From: Cryptosporangium arvum DSM 44712
Lineage (GTDB): Bacteria > Actinomycetota > Actinomycetes > Mycobacteriales > Cryptosporangiaceae
NCBI RefSeq assembly: GCF_000585375.1
Contig: NZ_KK073874.1
Location: 8,715,913 to 8,779,912, forward strand
Reading direction: 5' to 3'
Length of the DNA: 64,000 nt
The position numbers and the translations under genes are program-made. Under the pieces are notes generated by a model. The model was not told the DNA's origin and searched no databases. It saw only the letters and a program-made list of their open reading frames with translations. Of the stretch, positions 51,916-60,238 are shown piece after piece. Numbering within the stretch: the stretch's first letter is position 1; every line of letters begins with the position of its first letter.

Positions 51916-52786
51916 CCCGCAGCTCCCGCCGGAACTCCGCGACGGCGGGAGAAGCGTCGGCGGCCCGCGTCGCCAGTTCGACGGTGCGGGCCAGTCCGGC
52001 CGGTTCGGTGATCTCCAGCAGCCGGAGTCCCGGCTGGGGCGCCGCGGCCGACCGGGGCACCAGGGCCACCCCCAGGCCCGCGGTCACCAGCTCCAGCACC
52101 ACCGGGTAGCCGGCCGCGCGGCAGGTGATCCGGGGCTCGAAACCGGCCAGCCGCGCGGTCAGCTCGGTGACCGCCTGGAACCCGCGGTCGGGGTAGGTGG
52201 CGACCCAGTCGGCGTCGGTGAACGCACGCAGGTCTGCGGTGTGCGCCCCGACCGTCGACGGCGCCGCGAGCAGCAGCGGCTCGGTGTAGAGCGTCGTCGT
52301 CCGCAAGCCGTGCGTGTCGGGGGCGGCGAGCAAGTGGTAGCGGTGGGTCACCGCGGCATCGAGCTCGCCGGCCCGCACGGCGGGCAGCGCGTGTTCCGGC
52401 TCCAGTTCGGCGAACGAGAGCCGCAGGCGGGGATGGCGGCGGCGCAGCGTACCGAGGACCGGAACGACCAGTCGGCGCGCGGCCGTCGAGAACGACGCGA
52501 CACGCAACCGCCCGCCGCCGACCGAGCCGGCCGCCGCCACTTCCTGCTCGGCCGTGTCGAGGTCGGTGAGGATGCGCCGGGCGTGTTCGACGAGCAGTTC
52601 ACCGGCCCCGGTCAGCCGCACGCTCCGGGCCGAGCGTTCCAGCAGCTGCGCGCCGCTCTCCCGTTCCAGCAACGTCAGCTGCTGGGAAGCGGCGGCGGCG
52701 CTGCACCCCACCACGGCGGCCGCCCCCGCGATCGAACCGGCGTCCGCGAGCGCGACGAGGACCTGCAGACGACGGGTCGCGAGCAT
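51902..52786 (-). CDS. LysR-family regulator
   Basis: 294 residues. N-terminal helix-turn-helix: LQVLVALADAGSIAGAAAVVGCSAAAASQQLTLLERESGAQL. Effector domain: LRVASFSTAARRLVVPVLGTLRRRHP, LDAAVTHRYHLLA. Divergent from the threonine aldolase gene 70 bases away, and probably controls that operon (aldolase, VOC protein, TetR). Effector unknown; an amino acid is a natural guess. Confidence 0.88.
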   Translation of the reverse strand: MLATRRLQVLVALADAGSIAGAAAVVGCSAAAASQQLTLLERESGAQLLERSARSVRLTGAGELLVEHARRILTDLDTAEQEVAAAGSVGGGRLRVASFSTAARRLVVPVLGTLRRRHPRLRLSFAELEPEHALPAVRAGELDAAVTHRYHLLAAPDTHGLRTTTLYTEPLLLAAPSTVGAHTADLRAFTDADWVATYPDRGFQAVTELTARLAGFEPRITCRAAGYPVVLELVTAGLGVALVPRSAAAPQPGLRLLEITEPAGLARTVELATRAADASPAVAEFRRELRVRSS

Positions 52787-52856
52787 CGGAAAATCTTAGG
52801 CTCAGCGCTTCGAGGACACGGTTTCGCCGCGCAGCCACGCGCCCGAGACTGGCACC

Positions 52857-53882
52857 ATGTTCGCCAGCGACAACTACTCCGGCGTGCACCCCTCGGTCCT
52901 GGCCGCGATCGCCGCGGCCAACGTCGGCCATCAGGTCAGCTACGGCGGGGACGACCACACCGAGCGGTTGCAGGCCGTCTTCCGGTCCCACTTCGGCGAC
53001 CACGCCCGGGCCTATCCGGTCTTCAACGGGACCGGCGCCAACGTCGTCGCGCTGCAGGCCGCCGCGGACCGGTGGGCGTCGGTGATCTGCGCGGACACCG
53101 CGCACGTCCACGTCGACGAGTGCGGTGCGCCGGAGAAGGTGGCCGGCCTGAAGCTGCTCCCGGTGCCGACCGAGCACGGCAAGCTGACCGTGGCGGCCAT
53201 CGCGCGGGAAGCACGCGGCTTCGACGACCAGCACCGCGCCCAGCCGCAGGTCGTGTCGCTGGCCCAGCCCACCGAGCTCGGTACCGTCTACACCCCCGAC
53301 GAGATCCGGACGATCGTCGAGTTCGCCCGCACGAGGAACCTGCGCGTGCACCTGGACGGCGCCCGGCTCGCCAACGCGGCCGCCCACCTCGACCTGCCGT
53401 TCCGCGCGTTCACCACCGACGTGGGCGTGGACCTCCTCTCGTTCGGCGGCACGAAGAACGGCCTGCTGCTCGGCGAAGCGGTCGTGGTGCTCACCCCGGG
53501 GCTCGACCACGCCCTGGTCCGTTCGCGTAAGGCCTCGATGCAGCTGGCGTCCAAGATGCGCTTTCTCTCGGCGCAGTTCGTCGCGTTGCTCGAGACCGAC
53601 CTCTGGCGTTCCAACGCCGCGCACGCGAACGCGATGGCGACGCGGCTGCACGAGCGGGTGCGCGACGTACCCGGCCTGCGGGTGAGCCGTCCGGTGCAGT
53701 CCAACGCCGTGTTCGCGACGCTCCCGCCGGCCGCCCTCGCGGAGCTGCACCAGCGCTTCCACTTCTACGACTGGGACGAGTCGATCCACGAGGCGCGGTG
53801 GATGACGTCGTTCGACACCACCCCGGAGGACGTCGACCGATTTTCGTCGGTGGTGCGGTCCATACTGGCCGCATGCGGGTGA
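52857..53882 (+). CDS. ltaE: Low-specificity threonine aldolase (PLP)
   Basis: 341 residues. MFASDNYSGVHPSVLAAI is the common opening; FNGTGANVVALQAAA, HLDGARLANAA and SFGGTKNG with the PLP-binding Lys near residue 200 fit the beta-eliminating lyase/threonine aldolase family. It cleaves threonine or other beta-hydroxy amino acids to glycine and an aldehyde in the cytoplasm. The VOC gene starts within its last ten bases. The conserved DDHTE motif is present as GGDDHTERL. Confidence 0.86.
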   Translation: MFASDNYSGVHPSVLAAIAAANVGHQVSYGGDDHTERLQAVFRSHFGDHARAYPVFNGTGANVVALQAAADRWASVICADTAHVHVDECGAPEKVAGLKLLPVPTEHGKLTVAAIAREARGFDDQHRAQPQVVSLAQPTELGTVYTPDEIRTIVEFARTRNLRVHLDGARLANAAAHLDLPFRAFTTDVGVDLLSFGGTKNGLLLGEAVVVLTPGLDHALVRSRKASMQLASKMRFLSAQFVALLETDLWRSNAAHANAMATRLHERVRDVPGLRVSRPVQSNAVFATLPPAALAELHQRFHFYDWDESIHEARWMTSFDTTPEDVDRFSSVVRSILAACG

Positions 53883-54223
53883 ATCGAGTCCTGATCAACC
53901 TTCCGGTCGCCGACATCGAGACCTCGAAGACCTTCTACACCGACTTCCTCGGGCTGAGCAGCGAGGAGTTCAACCTGGGCTGGGTCGCCCGGTTCACGTC
54001 CCCGGAAACCGGCGCCAACGTGCAGCTGGTGACGCGGGACGCGACCGCGCCGGAGGATTCGGCGTTCTCCGTCCAGGTCGAGGACGTGGAGGCGGCCTAC
54101 GCCGACGCGCAGGCCCGGGGCTACGAGATCGTGCACCCGCTGACCAGGGAGCCGTGGGGCATCTACCGGTTCTTCGTGCGGACGCCGGACGGCGCGGTGG
54201 TCAACATCGCCCAGCACGCGTGA
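53873..54223 (+). CDS. VOC-family (glyoxalase-like) protein
   Basis: 116 residues from ATG 53873. The beta-alpha-beta pattern of vicinal oxygen chelate proteins: VLINLPVADIETSKTFYTDFLGL, TSPETGANVQLVTRD, FSVQVEDVEAAYADAQARGYEIVHPLTREPWGIYRFFVRTPDGAVVNIAQH. Metal ligands are not clear. Likely a dioxygenase-like, isomerase-like or binding protein. It is tightly coupled on both sides: overlap with the aldolase gene and GTGA overlap with tetR. Handling of the aldehyde product is possible. Confidence 0.84.
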   Translation: MRVNRVLINLPVADIETSKTFYTDFLGLSSEEFNLGWVARFTSPETGANVQLVTRDATAPEDSAFSVQVEDVEAAYADAQARGYEIVHPLTREPWGIYRFFVRTPDGAVVNIAQHA

Positions 54224-54777
54224 CGCTCACGCCCGACCGGGTGGTGCGTGCCGCCGTCGAACTCGCCGACGAGGCCGGGTTCAGCGGTGTGACCGTGTCC
54301 GCGGTGGCCCGGCGCCTGGGCGTCCGCACGTCGACGTTGTATTCGCACGTACGGGGCTCCGACGATCTCCGGACACGGATCGCGCTCGTCGCCCTGGCCG
54401 AGCTGGCCGATCGCGGCGAAGCCGCGTTGGCCGGCCGGGCGGGGCGGGACGCGCTCGTCGCGCTGGCCGACGTGTACCGCGATTACGCGCGTGAGCATCC
54501 CGCGCGGTACGAGGCGGCCCGGACGAGGCTCGATCCGGAGACGGCCGCGGCCAGCGCCGGGCCGCGGAACGCGGAGATGATCAGGGCGATCCTGCGTGGG
54601 TACGACCTGTCCGAACCTGACCAGACCCACGCGGTCCGGCTGCTGGGCAGCGTCTTCCACGGCTATCCGAGCCTGGAGTCGGCCGGTGCGTTCGCGCACA
54701 GCTCCCCCGGCTCGGAGGAGTCGTGGACACGCATTCACGACGCGCTCGACGCTCTGCTGCGGAACTGGCCTAGATGA
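54220..54777 (+). CDS. TetR-family regulator, third gene of the aldolase operon
   Basis: 185 residues from GTG 54220, four-base overlap with the VOC stop. Helix-turn-helix: RVVRAAVELADEAGFSGVTVSAVARRLGVRTSTLYSHVRGSDDLRTRIA, and a C-terminal WHG-type domain (YPSLESAGAF, WTRIHDALDALL). It may regulate the operon together with the divergent LysR protein; no palindromic site is clear. Confidence 0.87.
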   Translation: MTLTPDRVVRAAVELADEAGFSGVTVSAVARRLGVRTSTLYSHVRGSDDLRTRIALVALAELADRGEAALAGRAGRDALVALADVYRDYAREHPARYEAARTRLDPETAAASAGPRNAEMIRAILRGYDLSEPDQTHAVRLLGSVFHGYPSLESAGAFAHSSPGSEESWTRIHDALDALLRNWPR

Positions 54778-54946
54778 GCTTCTTCTGCGCCCGCACGACC
54801 TCGCGGGAGGTCGGGTCGAGCGACCGGCACACCAGCCGGTCGGTGACCTGGGCGCGCTTCGGGTAGGAGCCGGCCACGGTGGCGGTGGGTCGGATCGAAA
54901 CGCCGGCGCGTCGGGTGAGGAGGCAACGGATCTCGGTGATCGACAT
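54770..54946 (-). CDS. Small hypothetical protein, 58 residues
   Basis: MSITEIRCLLTRRAGVSI then basic, with LVCRSLDPTSREVVRAQKKLI at the end; start at ATG 54946, preceded by GGAGG at short distance (an upstream GTG would give 69 residues). No family recognised. Overlaps the convergent TetR gene end by eight bases. Coding status is uncertain. Confidence 0.4.
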   Translation of the reverse strand: MSITEIRCLLTRRAGVSIRPTATVAGSYPKRAQVTDRLVCRSLDPTSREVVRAQKKLI

Positions 54947-54997
54947 GCCTCCAGCCTCGCCGCCGACGAGGCTGAGCACCTGAGTAGTTCTGCGGGA

Positions 54998-56395
54998 TCA
55001 AGCGGAGCGACGGAACCCCCAGCCGACGAGCGCCCCGGCCACCCCGGTGAGCACCAGCCCCGCCACCGTCACCGCCGCGCGGAACTGCGCGGTCTGCCCG
55101 GCGCTCCACCCCGTGGTGGCGATGCTCCCGGTGAACATCGCGGCCAGGATCGTCCCGGCGGCCGCGATGCCGACGCCGGTGGTGACCTCGCTGGCCGTGT
55201 CGACCAGCGCCGCGCCGGTCGTGGTGCGGTCCTCCGGTAGCCCGCGGAGCACGTTGACGCCGGCCACCACCCCGACGACCCGCATTCCCGCCGCCACCAG
55301 CACCAGCGCGAGCGCCACCCACGCGTAGCCGAACCGGCCCAGCACCGCGTAGACCGCGAGCCCGACCACGACCGCACCGGCGCTGAGCCAGGCCGCCCGG
55401 GCCAGGCCGAGCTTCTCCATCAGCGGGCGGACCAGCACACCGCCCGCGATCAGCACGACGACCTGCGGCAGCATCCCGAGCGCGGCGGCGCCGGGCGACC
55501 AGCCCCAGTCGAGCTGCAGTTGCAACGTCACCAGGTATCCGAGGCCGGCGGTCGCGAGCCCGGCCGCCGCCTTGAACGCCAGGCCACTGGAGACCAGCGG
55601 CCGCGCGACCAGGTGCAGGTCGAGGAGCGGGTACTCAGCGAGGCGCTCACGCCGCACGAAGAGCACCGCGGCGGCCAGCGCCCCGACGGTGATCGCCGAC
55701 GCCCCGGCGGTGTCGCCGCTCACGAACAGCGTCGGCGCGACCAGCGCGAGCACGATCGTCACCGTCCCGAGTGCCGCGCCGGCCACGTCGATCGGGTCCC
55801 GGTGCAGTTCGGCCGGGTCGTCCGCGGTGATGCCGAACCGCACCCCGACGATCGCCAGCACCGCGATCGGCACGTTCACCAGCAACAGCGCCTGCCAGGG
55901 CGCGACCGCGAGCACGAGCCCGCCCACCGTCGGGCCGACCGCGAGGCCGACCAGCCCCACCGTCGAGATGAGCGTCGTCGCGCGTACGCGCAGCGCGTCC
56001 GCCGGGAACAGCCGGAACGCCAGCGCGAGCGAGCCGGGCGTGGTCATCGCGGCCGCGACGCCCATCGCCGCCCGCACCGCGATCAGCTGCTCGGCCGTGC
56101 CGACGAACACGGTCGCGAGGCTCGCGACCCCGAGCAGCACCAGGCCGACGATCATGACCAGCCGCCGCCCGTACCGGTCGGCGACCGCACCGAACGCCAG
56201 CATCAGCCCGCCGAACACGACGGCGTAGGCACCGGTGACCCACTGCAGCGCGGTCGTCGAGGCGTGCAGCTCGCGACCGATCGTGGGCAGTGCGACGTTG
56301 AGGATCGAGTTGTCGAGCATCTCGACGAGGAACACCGCGGACAGCCCGGTGAGGGCCAACCACGCGGCGCGCAAGGAAGACTTACCGTGAGCCAT
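54998..56395 (-). CDS. MFS transporter
   Basis: 465 residues from ATG 56395 (GTG 56401 possible). Twelve to fourteen helices; LDNSILNVALPTIGRELHAS is the DHA2 motif and ADRYGRRLVMIVG the loop motif. Exports drugs or metabolites. Start and promoter coincide with a palindromic operator shared with the divergent TetR gene, so it should be repressed by that protein. No ribosome site is visible before the ATG. Confidence 0.88.
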   Translation of the reverse strand: MAHGKSSLRAAWLALTGLSAVFLVEMLDNSILNVALPTIGRELHASTTALQWVTGAYAVVFGGLMLAFGAVADRYGRRLVMIVGLVLLGVASLATVFVGTAEQLIAVRAAMGVAAAMTTPGSLALAFRLFPADALRVRATTLISTVGLVGLAVGPTVGGLVLAVAPWQALLLVNVPIAVLAIVGVRFGITADDPAELHRDPIDVAGAALGTVTIVLALVAPTLFVSGDTAGASAITVGALAAAVLFVRRERLAEYPLLDLHLVARPLVSSGLAFKAAAGLATAGLGYLVTLQLQLDWGWSPGAAALGMLPQVVVLIAGGVLVRPLMEKLGLARAAWLSAGAVVVGLAVYAVLGRFGYAWVALALVLVAAGMRVVGVVAGVNVLRGLPEDRTTTGAALVDTASEVTTGVGIAAAGTILAAMFTGSIATTGWSAGQTAQFRAAVTVAGLVLTGVAGALVGWGFRRSA

Positions 56396-56398
56396 GGC

Positions 56399-56427
56399 CA
56401 CTAAGTTAAGTCACTAAGTTTAGTGAC
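56399..56427. promoter_or_regulatory. Palindromic TetR operator
   Basis: GTCACTAA-GT-TTAGTGAC (56410-56427) is a perfect 8-bp dyad, and CACTAAGTT occurs again at 56399-56407, 13 bases from the copy at 56412. It covers the MFS start region between divergent MFS and tetR genes. Confidence 0.65.
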
Positions 56428-56445
56428 ACAAGAGATCGGGGTCAC

Positions 56446-57021
56446 ATGCCCAGGACCAGCGAGCGCGGCGGGCCCCGGACCCGTGCCCGGATCTCCGAGG
56501 TCGCGACCCGCCTGTTCCTCGAGCGAGGGTTCGACGAGGTCACCGTCGCCGAGGTCGCCCGCGAGGCCGGCGTCTCGAGCGTCACCGTCTTCAAGCACTT
56601 CCCGCGCAAGGAGGACCTCCTCCTGGACCGCACGGACGACGCCACCGAACTGCTGCGCGCCGCCGCCGGGGCCGGCCCGGACGTGTTGGCCGCGCTGCGC
56701 GAGACGACGCTGCGCCTGGCCGACGAGCGGCACGCGCTCTCCGGGCTCGCCGAGGGCTCGGTCCCGTTCTTCCGCACGATCGCGGCGTCGCCGGCGCTCG
56801 TCGCCCGTACCCGGGAGATCGCCGCGGAACTGCAGCGCACGCTGGAGAACGAACTCCCCGGCGACGCGACGCTGCTGGCCGCGTTCTTCGTCGCCGGCTA
56901 CGGCACGGTGCTGGTGGGGACCGCGCGCCGCCTGATCGCCGGGGACCCACCGCACGCCGTGGCCGACGACCACCGGGCCCGGGTGGAGAACCTATTCGAC
57001 GCGCTCCGCCACGGGGTATGA
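56446..57021 (+). CDS. TetR-family regulator of the divergent MFS gene
   Basis: 191 residues. RTRARISEVATRLFLERGFDEVTVAEVAREAGVSSVTVFKHFPRKEDLLLDR is a standard TetR domain. Divergent from the MFS exporter with the palindrome between them. Its 3' end overlaps the convergent aminotransferase gene by 30 bases. Confidence 0.88.
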   Translation: MPRTSERGGPRTRARISEVATRLFLERGFDEVTVAEVAREAGVSSVTVFKHFPRKEDLLLDRTDDATELLRAAAGAGPDVLAALRETTLRLADERHALSGLAEGSVPFFRTIAASPALVARTREIAAELQRTLENELPGDATLLAAFFVAGYGTVLVGTARRLIAGDPPHAVADDHRARVENLFDALRHGV

Positions 57022-58053
57022 GTGAGCCACCGCGTCCAGCGCCGCGCGGAGGTCGTCGATCGGCAGGTGCCCGAAGCCGACCCGGAACACCCGGTCGTCC
57101 TCGCCGAACCAAGAGCCGGGGGCGACCCGGGCGTCGAACGTGGCCAGCCGCTCGTAGAAGTCACCGACCGGCCCCGGGAGACGCACGCAGCACAGCGCGC
57201 CCCCGTCCGGCACCACGAGCTCGAACCGCTGTTCACGCGACCAGCGAACCACCTCGTCGAGGCCTCGGCGGAGGTGTTCCGTACGCGCCGCGAGGATCGG
57301 CTCCCGGCGTCGGAACACCTCGGTCGCGAGGTACTCGTCCACGTTCGAGCACGCGACCGTGGTCAGGAACTTCAGCTCGCGCAGCCGCTCGTAGAGCTCC
57401 GGGTCGGTGGTCGTCAGCCAGCCGATGCGCAGGCCGGGAGCCCCGTGCGCCTTCGAGAGCGACGAGCACGTGACGACGCGCGGCGAGAGCCCCGCGGTCG
57501 ACGGCGGCACGAGCCCGTCGTACGTCGAGGCGCGGTACGTCTCGTCGATGAGCACCACCGCGTCCGGCGCGTACTCGGTGACCTCGGCCAGGAGCCGGCG
57601 CAGCTCGGCGTCGGTGAACCGCACCCCGGAGGGGTTCTGCGGTGACGCCAGCGAGACCAGGCGCGTCTGCGGGGTGAGCGCCGCCGCGATCGGCGGCAGC
57701 CGGTACCCGTCGTCGAACGAGAGCTTCACGACGTCGACCTCGGCCCCGACCGCCTCGGGTGCCGACCGGGCCGGCGGGAAGCACGGCGTCACCAGCAGGA
57801 CCCGCCCGCCGACGACCTGGGCCAGCAGGAACATCGCCTCGATCCCGCCGACCGTCACCAGTACCTGGTCGGGCCGGACCCCGGAGTCGGCGGCGATCAG
57901 CTCGCGCAACTGCTCGCTCCCCGGTGAGGTTCCGTAGCCGAGCGTCAGATCGGGGAGCACGCCCAGCTCGCCGGTGGTCAGCGGCGGGCACGTGCTCTCG
58001 GCGAGGTCGTAGCGGACCGTCTCGTCGATGAGCGAAAGCATCGGGCTGGTCAT
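56992..58053 (-). CDS. PLP-dependent aminotransferase, class I/II fold
   Basis: 353 residues. GYGTSPGSEQLRELIA and TVGGIEAMFLLAQ (cofactor cup), SPQNPSGVRF, VLIDETYRASTYDG (Asp for the pyridine N), and PLP lysine K201 in SSLSKAHGAPGLRIGW are all present. Substrate unknown. Divergent from a MocR-type regulator, whose members usually control a PLP-enzyme neighbour, so this gene is the likely target. Confidence 0.86.
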   Translation of the reverse strand: MTSPMLSLIDETVRYDLAESTCPPLTTGELGVLPDLTLGYGTSPGSEQLRELIAADSGVRPDQVLVTVGGIEAMFLLAQVVGGRVLLVTPCFPPARSAPEAVGAEVDVVKLSFDDGYRLPPIAAALTPQTRLVSLASPQNPSGVRFTDAELRRLLAEVTEYAPDAVVLIDETYRASTYDGLVPPSTAGLSPRVVTCSSLSKAHGAPGLRIGWLTTTDPELYERLRELKFLTTVACSNVDEYLATEVFRRREPILAARTEHLRRGLDEVVRWSREQRFELVVPDGGALCCVRLPGPVGDFYERLATFDARVAPGSWFGEDDRVFRVGFGHLPIDDLRAALDAVAHSYPVAERVE

Positions 58054-58092
58054 GCCCTCGATGATCCGAGCCCGTTCCGCCGCCCGGCAGAG

Positions 58093-58128
58093 CCAATGGC
58101 GCTAAATTGGTTCGCCGATGGAGCCAAT
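58093..58128. promoter_or_regulatory. Three CCAAT/ATTGG half-sites in the MocR promoter
   Basis: CCAAT (58093), ATTGG (58106) and CCAAT (58124) include two copies of GAGCCAAT. The third lies inside the mocR coding start. TAAATT at 58103-58108 could be the -10 of a leaderless transcript starting near 58118. Mixed direct and inverted sites are usual for MocR proteins. Confidence 0.5.
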
Positions 58129-59536
58129 CAAGCTGGTGGAGCGCCTGGGCCGGTGGTCGTCCGGGCGCGGCCCGCTGTACCTGCTGCTCGCCGCGCGGAT
58201 CCGGACCCTCGTCGACGAGGGCGAGCTTCCACCCGGCACCCGGTTGCCGGCCGATCGTGCCCTCGCGGTGGCGCTCGCAGTCGGCCGCACCACGGTGGTC
58301 GCGGCCTACGACCAGCTCTCGGTCGAAGGCCGCATCGTGCGCAGGCAGGGCAGCGGCACCCGGGTGGCCGGACCTCCGGCCGAGTCCATGCGGTCCACCA
58401 CCGACTCGCCCGGCTTCCTGCACCTGCTCGAACCACGCGACGGCGTGATCCTGCTGGCGTGCGCCGCACCCCACGCACCACCCCCGGAGCTCCTCGACGC
58501 GTACGAGCGCACGCTGCCGGCGCTGGCCGGGACCGTCGACATCGGCTACCACCCGACCGGGTTGCCCCGGCTGCGCCGGACGATCGCCGCCCGCTACGCC
58601 GGCCGCGGTCTCCCCACCGAACCCGAACAGATCCTGGTCACCACCGGTGGGCAGCAGGCGCTGTCGCTGATCGCCCGGGCCCTGCTGCGCCCGGGCGACC
58701 GCGTCGTCGTCGAGACCCCGACCTACCCCGGGGCGCTCGAGGCGTTCCGCGAGGAAGCCGCCGTCGTGCGCGGGCTGCCGATCGGCCTGCCCGGGTTGCG
58801 CTCGGCGGTGTCCGAGCTGCGTCCGGCGTTCGTCTACACGATTCCCAGCTTCCACAACCCCACCGGCGCGGTGCTGTCCGAGCCTGCCCGGCGGCAGTTG
58901 GTCCGGGAAGCGGCCGGCACCGTCCTCGTCGAGGACGAGGTCCACGTCGACCTGGGCTTTCCCGGCGAGCCCCCGCCGCCGCCACCGCTGGCGGCCCGCG
59001 CCGAGGGAGTGCTCACGATCGGCTCGCTGAGCAAGATCGCCTGGGGTGGCCTGCGGGTCGGCTGGCTGCGTGCACCGGCCCCGATGATCAACCGGCTGGC
59101 CCGGCTGCGGGCGGTCCACGACCTCGGCGGCAACGTTCCCGCCCAGCTCGCCGCGGCGGAACTACTGCCCCGGTTGGACGCGCTGTGCGAGCGCAGTGCG
59201 TCGCGCCGCCGGGACGGACACGACCATCTGCGCGCCGAACTCGCCCGCGCGCTCCCCGGCTGGCACGCCCCGGCCGTCCGGGGTGGCCAGACGCTCTGGA
59301 TCCGCCTGCCGCGCGGGGACGGCGGGTCGTTCGCCCAGGCCGCGCTGCGCCACGGCGTCGCCGTGCTGCCCGGCGCCGGCCTCGACGCGACCGGCGGCAG
59401 CACGGAGTACGTCCGCCTGCACTTCCTCGCGCCGCACGCCGAGCTGACCGAGGCCGTCCGACGCCTCGCCGCCGCCTGGCAGGCCTACGACCCGTCGTCC
59501 GGACGCCCCGCCGGACCACCGCCGCTGGCGGTCTGA
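58118..59536 (+). CDS. MocR/PdxR-family regulator (GntR plus aminotransferase-like)
   Basis: 472 residues. GntR winged helix about 1-75 (LYLLLAARIRTLVDEGELPPGTRLPADRALAVALAVGRTTVVAAYDQLSVEGRIVRRQGSGTRV) joined to an aminotransferase-fold domain with GGQQALSLIARALLRPGDRV, PSFHNPTGAVL, VLVEDEVHVDL and PLP lysine near 305 in SLSKIAWGGLRVGW. Acts as a PLP-dependent activator or repressor, likely of the divergent aminotransferase. Only one base separates its stop from the convergent acyltransferase stop. Confidence 0.9.
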   Translation: MEPIKLVERLGRWSSGRGPLYLLLAARIRTLVDEGELPPGTRLPADRALAVALAVGRTTVVAAYDQLSVEGRIVRRQGSGTRVAGPPAESMRSTTDSPGFLHLLEPRDGVILLACAAPHAPPPELLDAYERTLPALAGTVDIGYHPTGLPRLRRTIAARYAGRGLPTEPEQILVTTGGQQALSLIARALLRPGDRVVVETPTYPGALEAFREEAAVVRGLPIGLPGLRSAVSELRPAFVYTIPSFHNPTGAVLSEPARRQLVREAAGTVLVEDEVHVDLGFPGEPPPPPPLAARAEGVLTIGSLSKIAWGGLRVGWLRAPAPMINRLARLRAVHDLGGNVPAQLAAAELLPRLDALCERSASRRRDGHDHLRAELARALPGWHAPAVRGGQTLWIRLPRGDGGSFAQAALRHGVAVLPGAGLDATGGSTEYVRLHFLAPHAELTEAVRRLAAAWQAYDPSSGRPAGPPPLAV

Positions 59537-59537
59537 G

Positions 59538-60221
59538 CTACGCGGACTCCTCTTCCTCACCGAAGTAGCCGCGCCGCACCGGACGCACGTCGCCGCGGCG
59601 CCCCACCCAGCCGACGCCCGGCTCGAGCCGCCGGATCAGCGTCGCCGGCGCTCCCCCGACGACGCAGTGGTCCTCGACCTCGCCGCGCACCACCGAACCG
59701 GCCGCGACCACGGCGTTCCGCCCGATCGTGGTGCCGGGCAGGATGATCGCGCCGTGCCCGACCCAGGAGCCCGATCCGATCCGCACCGGCAAGTGGTCGC
59801 CGAACTGGTTGCCGATCGGCAGGTCCGGGTCGAGGTACCCGTGGCTGGCGTCGCAGACGAACACGTCCTGCCCGAACCACACGTCGTCGCCGAGCTCGAT
59901 CAGCTCGTGCGCGACCAGGCCGGACCGGTCACCGATCACGCACCGGTCGCCGATCACCAGCCCACGCTCGGGAATGCCGGGGAAGTCCGGCCAGTAGCCG
60001 ACCGAGAGCGTCACCTGACGGCCGACGATGACCCCGGAGCCGATGTGGATCGACCGCGTGTTCATCAGCGTCGCCGACGGGAAACCGATGCTGGAGTGCG
60101 CTCCGAAGCTGCCGAAACCCGCGGCGGCGCGGGTACCGGGCGTCACCTTGCCGATCTGGTCGAGCCAGCGCCACCCCGCCAGCACGCCCCGGTTCAGCAA
60201 CGATTTGATGCCGATGTTCAC
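59538..60221 (-). CDS. Left-handed beta-helix (hexapeptide) acyltransferase
   Basis: 227 residues from GTG 60221. Hexapeptide repeats run through the middle (IHIGSGVIVGRQVTLSVG, LVIGDRCVIGDRSGLVAHE, VRIGSGSWVGHGAIILPGTTIGRNAVVAAGSVV), with DASHGYLDP supplying the likely catalytic His as in WbbJ/LacA enzymes. Transfers acetyl or another acyl group from CoA to a sugar, probably of a surface glycan. It follows the DUF2142 membrane protein by 17 bases and shares its transcript. Confidence 0.88.
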   Translation of the reverse strand: MNIGIKSLLNRGVLAGWRWLDQIGKVTPGTRAAAGFGSFGAHSSIGFPSATLMNTRSIHIGSGVIVGRQVTLSVGYWPDFPGIPERGLVIGDRCVIGDRSGLVAHELIELGDDVWFGQDVFVCDASHGYLDPDLPIGNQFGDHLPVRIGSGSWVGHGAIILPGTTIGRNAVVAAGSVVRGEVEDHCVVGGAPATLIRRLEPGVGWVGRRGDVRPVRRGYFGEEEESA

Positions 60222-60238
60222 CCACGGAGGTTAAGCGG

